Program-made: the position numbers and the translations under genes
Shown: positions 5,501 to 8,960 of the stretch, piece by piece
How positions within the stretch are numbered: position 1 is the stretch's first letter
Layout: every line of letters starts with the position of its first letter
The notes under the pieces: model-generated
Seen by the model: the letters and a program-made list of their open reading frames with translations, nothing else
What the model was told of the DNA's origin: nothing
Databases searched by the model: none
NCBI GenBank assembly: GCA_002378005.1
Contig: DFQY01000043.1
Span: forward strand, 1-8,960
Reading direction: 5' to 3'
Length of the DNA stretch: 8,960 nt
DNA from: Flavobacteriales bacterium UBA3477
GTDB taxonomy: Bacteria > Bacteroidota > Bacteroidia > Flavobacteriales > Schleiferiaceae

Positions 5501-7192
5501 ATCTCCTTGAGCCAAGGCGATACGACTTTAAACGCGGATCCAGACAGCTGTATGGCAGCCTTTGCTTGGGCATCGCCAACGGTCACGGAAAACAGTTCAA
5601 ACTACAGCACGACGTACTACAACAGCAATACACCTTCGGGCAACTTTGGTATAGGCCAGCATGTCGTTGCCTACGTGGTTCACGATGCTTCCGGCAATAA
5701 GGACAGTGTTGGCTTTACCATCACGGTTATCGATGCCAACGGCCCTGCATTGTACCCGTACAGCGTAGCCCTGACCTTGGGCGCAGCAGGCTTTGATACG
5801 TTAACCCTTGCCATGGTAGACAGCGCTTCGAGCGATTGTAGCGGAGTGGATTCTTTATGGCTCTCACAAACCCTCTTTACTTGTGCGGATGTAGGTTCGC
5901 CAATTGTTTGGTTCTACGGACTCGATAGTTTGGGCAATGTGGATTCTGTCCAAGTCCCCATTACAGTGAGCCAACCGGCTGGAGGTGTGGTTCAAGCCAC
6001 CATCACTTCGACCGATGCTCTTTGCTACGGCGATGCCAACGGTACTGCCACCATCAACGCCACCGGCGGTAGTGGAACTTACTCTTACACTTGGATCAAC
6101 CAAGGCACTACTGCCACGGCATCTAACCTCGCCGCCGGAACATACTTCTGGGAGGTAAGCGATACAAATGGTTGTACCGCTATGGGTAGCATTACCATTG
6201 ATGAACCCACACAGCTGATGACCAGCATCACACCGTCCAACTACAATGGATATGGAGTAAGCACAGAAGGTGCGAATGATGGTTCTGCCGACCTCACTGT
6301 GAGCGGTGGTACATCGCCATATTCATTCTCTTGGAACAATGGCGCAACGACCGAAGACCTCAGCGGACTACCTGAAGGCTTATATATAGTGACCGTGCTT
6401 GATAGTAATGGTTGTTCAACAATGGACACGCTACTTCTCACCGAGCCAGATTATTTCTCAGTTTCGGCCACCGTCTTAAGCCACAACATTTGTCCAACCG
6501 ACCTCGATGGAGCAGCCTTCGTGACCACTTCTGGCGGTGTTGCTCCTATTAGCCTTTTCTGGAGCTCAGGTGAGACCACAGATACAATCACGGCATTGAC
6601 CTCTGGCTGGTACACCATCACTGCCATTGATACCAATGGCACTCTCGCCACCGATAGTGTCCTCATACTTGCCCTAGACGAGGATTGTGATGGCATTCCA
6701 AACGATGATGAAGGTGGCGTTGCAGGGGCTGGCGGCGGTATGGCCGATGCAGACGGCGACGGCATTCCGAACCAACAAGATTCCGATAGCGACAATGATG
6801 GCATTCCTGATGCTGTAGAGTTTGATTCGAATGGCGATGGTATTGGGTTTGATGATTGTGATGGGGATGGCGTTCCTAACTTCCTCGATGCAGACGTTTG
6901 TGACCTTGAAGCAGCAACAGTCTTGACCCCAGATAACGATGGAAACAACGATTACTGGGTGATCCCGGGCATTCACCAATTCCCTGGTTCGCATGTAGTC
7001 ATCTTTAACAGATTAGGATTGAAGGTCTACGAGAATACGGACTACCAGAACGACTTCGACGGACGCGCGAATACCAACACGTATTTGAATAATGCTGAGG
7101 AAATCCTTCCAAGTGGAACGTACTTCTACTACGTACGCATGGGCGGCACCTCGAGCCAAGAGTTTAACGGATACCTCTACATTAACCGATAA
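2504..7192 (+). CDS. Giant multidomain T9SS type B adhesin (SprB-like, HYR, TSP3 repeats)
   Basis: The product has 1562 residues. The ATG at 2504 is chosen because it opens directly onto a signal peptide (residues 1-23, MKKR then a hydrophobic core, ending LNAQ); the frame continues upstream to 2417, but that extension would bury the signal. Order: an N-terminal domain (24 to ~245) not assigned to a family; an Ig-like domain (~245-345); an SprB-like unit (~347-431); a second Ig-like domain (~432-520); an SprB-like unit (~521-593); seven HYR-type repeats of about 80 residues (594-1157); three SprB-type repeats (~1164-1391); an Asp/Gly-rich TSP3-like calcium-binding stretch (~1392-1468); and a CHU_C/gliding-type C-terminal sorting domain (~1471-1562). 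It should be exported by Sec, then carried across the outer membrane by T9SS and displayed on the cell. Adhesion or gliding is inferred from architecture. No catalytic domain is recognisable. Confidence 0.92.
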   Translation: MKKRILFCLGLAFFGWTNFLNAQTISVQGSSLSFDDPITSNPSTAVGGFCVYNDLLTVGTTSYDAIVSIDGMTNALISDFDLDNTTNGNSSEHFSPSVLWTGPNGLVRYTIQFIEDGTAGSPVPATLGDFYLTAWDLDAVGPSGRYIESSGFSGYTLGSSTYLSYNATGTGSGSFANTAPGSNTSGTDGRSRVTLEYASTSSVSLTIGATGTGPVTYLISGNNPTSWFPTTSNETTVPTINTFGTTAPFFTCDGFPSAGQSILVEADKLSDSLVITAPAGYHLSTAMNGAYSATLTLGADSSGTLDTAVYIAMDGTAPAPNPANITLSSAGANNVNVSVTGTKGGSLTATNFAKTDPTACSANDGTITFDVTNVPDGSYTVTYEGGSATANVLSGVATITGLTQGHYIDLILTDANGCQTASGNTLSLDDPINFTVTYSPVSQDICEGATATFGVNTTGTTVFQWYSLIGNVWTAIPGATGNTYTTPALTDTTRYQVVAISQIDCQWTSYPVSANVNPTPQASIVASPASCPRTADGSVDLTMITTVTPISFVWSNGETTEDLSAVTSGTYTVTIIDPLGCQGTASIAVSDSDGVAPIVIAQDLTIQVDSLGNVAIIPADVDGGSSDNCNLNLSIDTAAWTCADLGAHTVMLVGTDGNQSDTAYATVTIVDTLGPEILCGSDTTLYVGADTSGVHYSWTAASLYDACGVDTSFVSDSSGTWFGIGTHTVWTVATDANGNTDSCSFTVAVQDTFAPSFTSCLMDTTLYADALNCGANLVWTTPIATDNSDSIIYTHSDTSGTFFPVGVDTVFHYAADPSGNTDTCFFLVTVLDTVAPAWTGTLDTLTIYAGVDTCGVFTDSLSLTPPPIVEACGVDTLFHNAGAYYALGDYDIYWYITDVSGNTDSILQKVIVTENIKPEIYCPDSLTIYADADSSWTQVTWTGDSVYDNCGMDSAYFSLAKGGYLQIGLFKIDYFAYDLQGNGDTCSFYITVEDTVAPVISLSQGDTTLNADPDSCMAAFAWASPTVTENSSNYSTTYYNSNTPSGNFGIGQHVVAYVVHDASGNKDSVGFTITVIDANGPALYPYSVALTLGAAGFDTLTLAMVDSASSDCSGVDSLWLSQTLFTCADVGSPIVWFYGLDSLGNVDSVQVPITVSQPAGGVVQATITSTDALCYGDANGTATINATGGSGTYSYTWINQGTTATASNLAAGTYFWEVSDTNGCTAMGSITIDEPTQLMTSITPSNYNGYGVSTEGANDGSADLTVSGGTSPYSFSWNNGATTEDLSGLPEGLYIVTVLDSNGCSTMDTLLLTEPDYFSVSATVLSHNICPTDLDGAAFVTTSGGVAPISLFWSSGETTDTITALTSGWYTITAIDTNGTLATDSVLILALDEDCDGIPNDDEGGVAGAGGGMADADGDGIPNQQDSDSDNDGIPDAVEFDSNGDGIGFDDCDGDGVPNFLDADVCDLEAATVLTPDNDGNNDYWVIPGIHQFPGSHVVIFNRLGLKVYENTDYQNDFDGRANTNTYLNNAEEILPSGTYFYYVRMGGTSSQEFNGYLYINR
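4283..5971 (+). repeat. Array of seven HYR-type repeats in the adhesin
   Basis: The units begin at about 4283, 4517, 4757, 5000, 5246, 5486 and 5735, giving 78-83 residues each. Most boundaries show an acidic residue then T-x-A/G-P (DTLGP, DTFAP, DTVAP). Each unit ends with a D-x-x-G-N-x-D-(S/T) turn and an alternating hydrophobic strand such as SFTVAVQD. This is the hyalin-repeat (HYR) pattern, an Ig-fold stalk module. Units 2, 4 and 5 carry an (A/N)CGxD cysteine motif. The first and last units instead share a TCAD(L/V)G motif. Units are divergent in DNA sequence, so the array is old rather than recently expanded. Confidence 0.85.
5993..6676 (+). repeat. Three SprB-type repeats in the adhesin
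   Basis: Three units of about 73-80 residues occupy roughly 5993-6211, 6212-6450 and 6451-6676. The middle one is canonical: SGGTSPYSFSWNNGATTEDL, then a glycine turn, then VTVLDSNGCS. This is the SprB repeat found in the gliding adhesin of F. johnsoniae and many Bacteroidota surface proteins. A related unit occurs earlier in the gene (about 4064-4282). It shares the 16-base identity accgaagacctcagcg (4181-4196 and 6350-6365) with the middle unit. Confidence 0.85.
6677..6906 (+). repeat. TSP3-like calcium-binding stretch in the adhesin
   Basis: Repeated D-x-D-x-D-G-(I/V)-P-(N/D) loops are visible: DCDGIPND, DADGDGIPN, DSDNDGIPD, DSNGDGIG and DCDGDGVPN. They match thrombospondin type 3-like calcium-binding repeats. 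A glycine-rich insertion (GGVAGAGGGM) separates the first loop from the rest. In Bacteroidota adhesins such a stretch commonly precedes the sorting domain. Calcium binding is inferred from the loops. Confidence 0.85.
6914..7189 (+). other. T9SS type B C-terminal sorting domain (CHU_C / gliding-associated)
   Basis: The last ~92 residues read TVLTPDNDGNNDYWVIPGI, then VVIFNRLGLKVYEN, then LPSGTYFYYVRMGG and GYLYINR. These are the successive motifs of the gliding motility-associated C-terminal domain, the type B sorting signal. In F. johnsoniae, type B substrates such as SprB need a PorP/SprF-family partner, which here is the next gene. Confidence 0.93.
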
Positions 7193-7198
7193 TTGGCC

Positions 7199-8128
7199 AT
7201 GAAAAGAATTTATAGCGATATGAAACAGCGCAACCGCCTAGCCTCACGAGCTACGGCTGCCCTACTCCTAGTGGCCGGTCACCTTTCGGCCCAACAACAT
7301 CCTTCGCTGGACAACTATTTGTTCACCCCAGTGGCGGTTTCCCCGGCCCACGCTGGGATGCAAGACCAACATGTAGTAAGCTTGGTCGATGCCCAATGGG
7401 TCGGGCTCAAAGGCGCGCCGCGCACCGGCCTGATCAGTATGGACTACCGCAACTTACGAGGCCTAGGGTTGAATTTAACCTTAATTAATGACCAGATCGG
7501 ACCTGCTGTTACTCAGCATGCCGCTGTAAGTGGGGCATATCATTTACAAGTCAACGAAATGACAAAGCTCAGCACCGGGCTTCGCTTGACTGTGGGACGT
7601 ACAGCGGTTGATTTGCTTGACGAGACCTATTATGACCTTGTAGATCCTAATATTTACAACCTACAAGGGCCCATTATGGCTAATGTAGATATAGGCACCA
7701 CTTTGAATACTCAGAGCTACTATATGGGGGTCAGCTTTAAAAATGTCAACCGCGCCAAAATCTACGAAAACAACTTTACCGCTCAAGTTTTCCAAATTTT
7801 CGGAGGTCACAGAATGGTACTAAAAGACCAATGGTCTTTACGATCTAGTTTTTTAGCTAGTGCTGCGACAAATGCTCCTGCAGATTTAAATTTCCATCTG
7901 TTTTTCGAGCATCAAGAAACATGGGGGTTTGGCGCTCATTACAGCCCTGCTGACGAAGCCGGGGTGTTACTAAGAATCAACCCTTCACGAGATTGGCATG
8001 TATTCTACCAGTACAACTATCCGTTGACGGATCTCATATTTATTACCCAGAGAAGTCATGTTATAGGCATCGCCTTTAACGTTGCCCCTCGTATTGAATC
8101 ATTCACCTCTCCAAGACTTTTCTTATGA
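7199..8128 (+). CDS. PorP/SprF family type IX secretion membrane protein
   Basis: The product is about 309 residues from the ATG at 7199; an alternative ATG at 7220 gives a more compact signal peptide (MKQRNRLASR, a hydrophobic run, then HLSAQQ). A TTG at 7193 is in frame but less likely. After the signal, YLFTPVAVSPAHAGMQ and QWVGLKGAPRTGLIS match the conserved N-terminus of PorP/SprF outer-membrane proteins (typically NPAYAG and QWxGxxGAP). Alternating strands of a beta barrel continue to the C-terminal SPRLFL. In F. johnsoniae, SprF is specifically needed to secrete SprB; by analogy this protein probably serves the adhesin encoded 6 bases upstream. It overlaps the next gene by one base, consistent with coupled translation. 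Attachment versus secretion role is inferred. Confidence 0.92.
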   Translation: MKRIYSDMKQRNRLASRATAALLLVAGHLSAQQHPSLDNYLFTPVAVSPAHAGMQDQHVVSLVDAQWVGLKGAPRTGLISMDYRNLRGLGLNLTLINDQIGPAVTQHAAVSGAYHLQVNEMTKLSTGLRLTVGRTAVDLLDETYYDLVDPNIYNLQGPIMANVDIGTTLNTQSYYMGVSFKNVNRAKIYENNFTAQVFQIFGGHRMVLKDQWSLRSSFLASAATNAPADLNFHLFFEHQETWGFGAHYSPADEAGVLLRINPSRDWHVFYQYNYPLTDLIFITQRSHVIGIAFNVAPRIESFTSPRLFL

Positions 8129-8960
8129 TGCGGCTACTTACTATACCTACGAAATTAACCTTGCTATTGATTCCTTTGCTGCTGCTTCCATTTTATGGAA
8201 AAAGTCAAGTTGTATTGGATGAGTTAAAAAATGAAAAGTTGCTTGATCATTTTGAATTAGGGGAGGCAAATGCAGACGATTATGCGGCAACCCCTTATGG
8301 TAAAGGTCATGTATTATTCCTTTCTGACCGCGGTGGTAATGGTCTTGCCGCCAAGGACCCGGCAACAAACAAAGTCTTTGCGAGGCCGTATTTATTAAGA
8401 CTAAAAGATCTAAAGACTTTGACTTATTCAGCACCTGAAGCCCTTCTTGCCTTGCCCTATTATATCGGACAATGTGCTTTAATTCCTGATAGCTCAGGTA
8501 TGATTGTGAGTCACAGCAGAAATAGGGCGGATAAAAATGGTAACGTCGGTATGACTTTATCTTTTGTTCCTTTTAACGGTGAGGAAGCCAAAGAGCTCCC
8601 ATTTATTGAGGAAGATGCAAATTATCAGCACCCTTATTTTGATCCCGTAGATTATACCCTATACTTTGCCTCTACTATTGATGGTGGTAAGGGAGGTTAC
8701 GATATCTATAAAAGTGCTTTGAGCTTTGATGGCGGATGGGGATCACCCATAGCTGTAAATGAGGTCAATAGTGCCTTGAATGAAGTATTCCCTTCCACAG
8801 GACAAAACCTAAATATTTACTTCTCGCGAAGCACCCGAAACTACGGCTTACAGAATTTTGCTTGGCAAGCCAAAGACTCTACTATCATGGAGTTCCCAAA
8901 TAATGGCAGAGGAGATGATTTTGCCGTTATTGTATTAAACGACAGCACACTGATGATGTC
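8128..8960 (+). CDS. PD40 beta-propeller protein, probable OmpA/PorE-like envelope protein (3' end missing)
   Basis: The ATG at 8128 shares its A with the TGA of the preceding gene (tgatg), and the frame stays open to the window end, giving 277 codons. Residues 1-27 form a signal peptide (MRLLTIPTK, a Leu/Pro-rich core, then YGKSQ). The remainder has PD40 blades. The clearest is HPYFDPVDYTLYFAS followed by GGKGGYDIYKS, then GGWGSPIAVNEVNSALNEVFPS and NIYFSR. An earlier blade contains GHVLFLSDRGGNG. Such proteins often sit third in adhesin-PorP/SprF clusters and carry a C-terminal OmpA-like peptidoglycan-binding domain, as in PorE. That domain would lie beyond the window and is not seen. The gene appears more AT-rich than the adhesin. 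Role as a periplasmic anchor or link for the PorP/SprF protein is inferred. Confidence 0.85.
   Translation, partial: MRLLTIPTKLTLLLIPLLLLPFYGKSQVVLDELKNEKLLDHFELGEANADDYAATPYGKGHVLFLSDRGGNGLAAKDPATNKVFARPYLLRLKDLKTLTYSAPEALLALPYYIGQCALIPDSSGMIVSHSRNRADKNGNVGMTLSFVPFNGEEAKELPFIEEDANYQHPYFDPVDYTLYFASTIDGGKGGYDIYKSALSFDGGWGSPIAVNEVNSALNEVFPSTGQNLNIYFSRSTRNYGLQNFAWQAKDSTIMEFPNNGRGDDFAVIVLNDSTLMM

Noticed and set aside
6451..6948. 165-codon minus-strand Ser/Pro-rich open frame
   Set aside because: The low-complexity sequence is the antisense of the Asp/Gly-rich TSP3 and SprB repeats.
8147..8434. 95-codon minus-strand open frame
   Set aside because: It is antisense to the PD40 gene, whose signal peptide and blade motifs are clearly coding on the plus strand.
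1..8960. tRNA, rRNA, CRISPR array, insertion sequence or phage genes
   Set aside because: I saw no cloverleaf, no regularly spaced identical repeats, no transposase motif and no terminal inverted repeats. The repeats present are protein-domain repeats inside the adhesin.

Overview
The window looks like a chromosomal segment of a Bacteroidota bacterium, probably a marine-type member of Flavobacteriales (the order is inference). The evidence is a very large secreted adhesin ending in a type B (CHU_C) sorting domain of the type IX secretion system (T9SS), followed at once by a PorP/SprF-family outer-membrane protein and a PD40 propeller protein. Shine-Dalgarno sites are weak or absent, and promoter-like boxes resemble the Bacteroidota consensus TAnnTTTG.

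Layout. (1) 1-438 is the 3' end of a gluconate 2-dehydrogenase subunit 3 family gene, followed by a strong intrinsic terminator (464-490). (2) 491-1063 has no confident protein gene. Its left part holds a candidate small RNA: a TAACTTTG box at 552-559, a short hairpin, an 11-codon micro-ORF, and a second strong terminator at 653-680. The rest contains two hydrophobic overlapping reading frames of doubtful status. (3) 1064-1534 encodes a small, probably lipid-anchored, cysteine-containing envelope protein with its own terminator (1577-1610). (4) 1640-2314, on the minus strand, is an assimilatory (phospho)adenylyl-sulfate reductase with all the cysteines of the [4Fe-4S] type; a GTGA-N6-TCAC palindrome lies just upstream of its start. 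(5) 2504-7189 encodes a 1562-residue adhesin made of a signal peptide, an N-terminal domain, Ig-like and SprB-like modules, seven HYR-type repeats, three more SprB-type repeats, a calcium-binding TSP3-like stretch and the T9SS type B sorting domain. (6) 7199-8128 is the PorP/SprF partner. (7) 8128-8960 is the first 277 codons of a PD40 propeller protein that overlaps the previous stop by one base and runs off the window.

How they work together. Genes 5-7 form a tight operon (6-base gap, then 1-base overlap). By analogy with SprB/SprF of Flavobacterium johnsoniae, the PorP/SprF protein is inferred to serve secretion or surface attachment of the adjacent type B substrate. The PD40 protein is inferred to link the system to the periplasm or peptidoglycan. 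The sulfate-assimilation gene, the lipoprotein gene and the dehydrogenase subunit gene look functionally unrelated to that operon.

The adhesin operon follows a known Bacteroidota architecture. The least explained parts are the 491-1063 region and the palindrome at 2337-2352.
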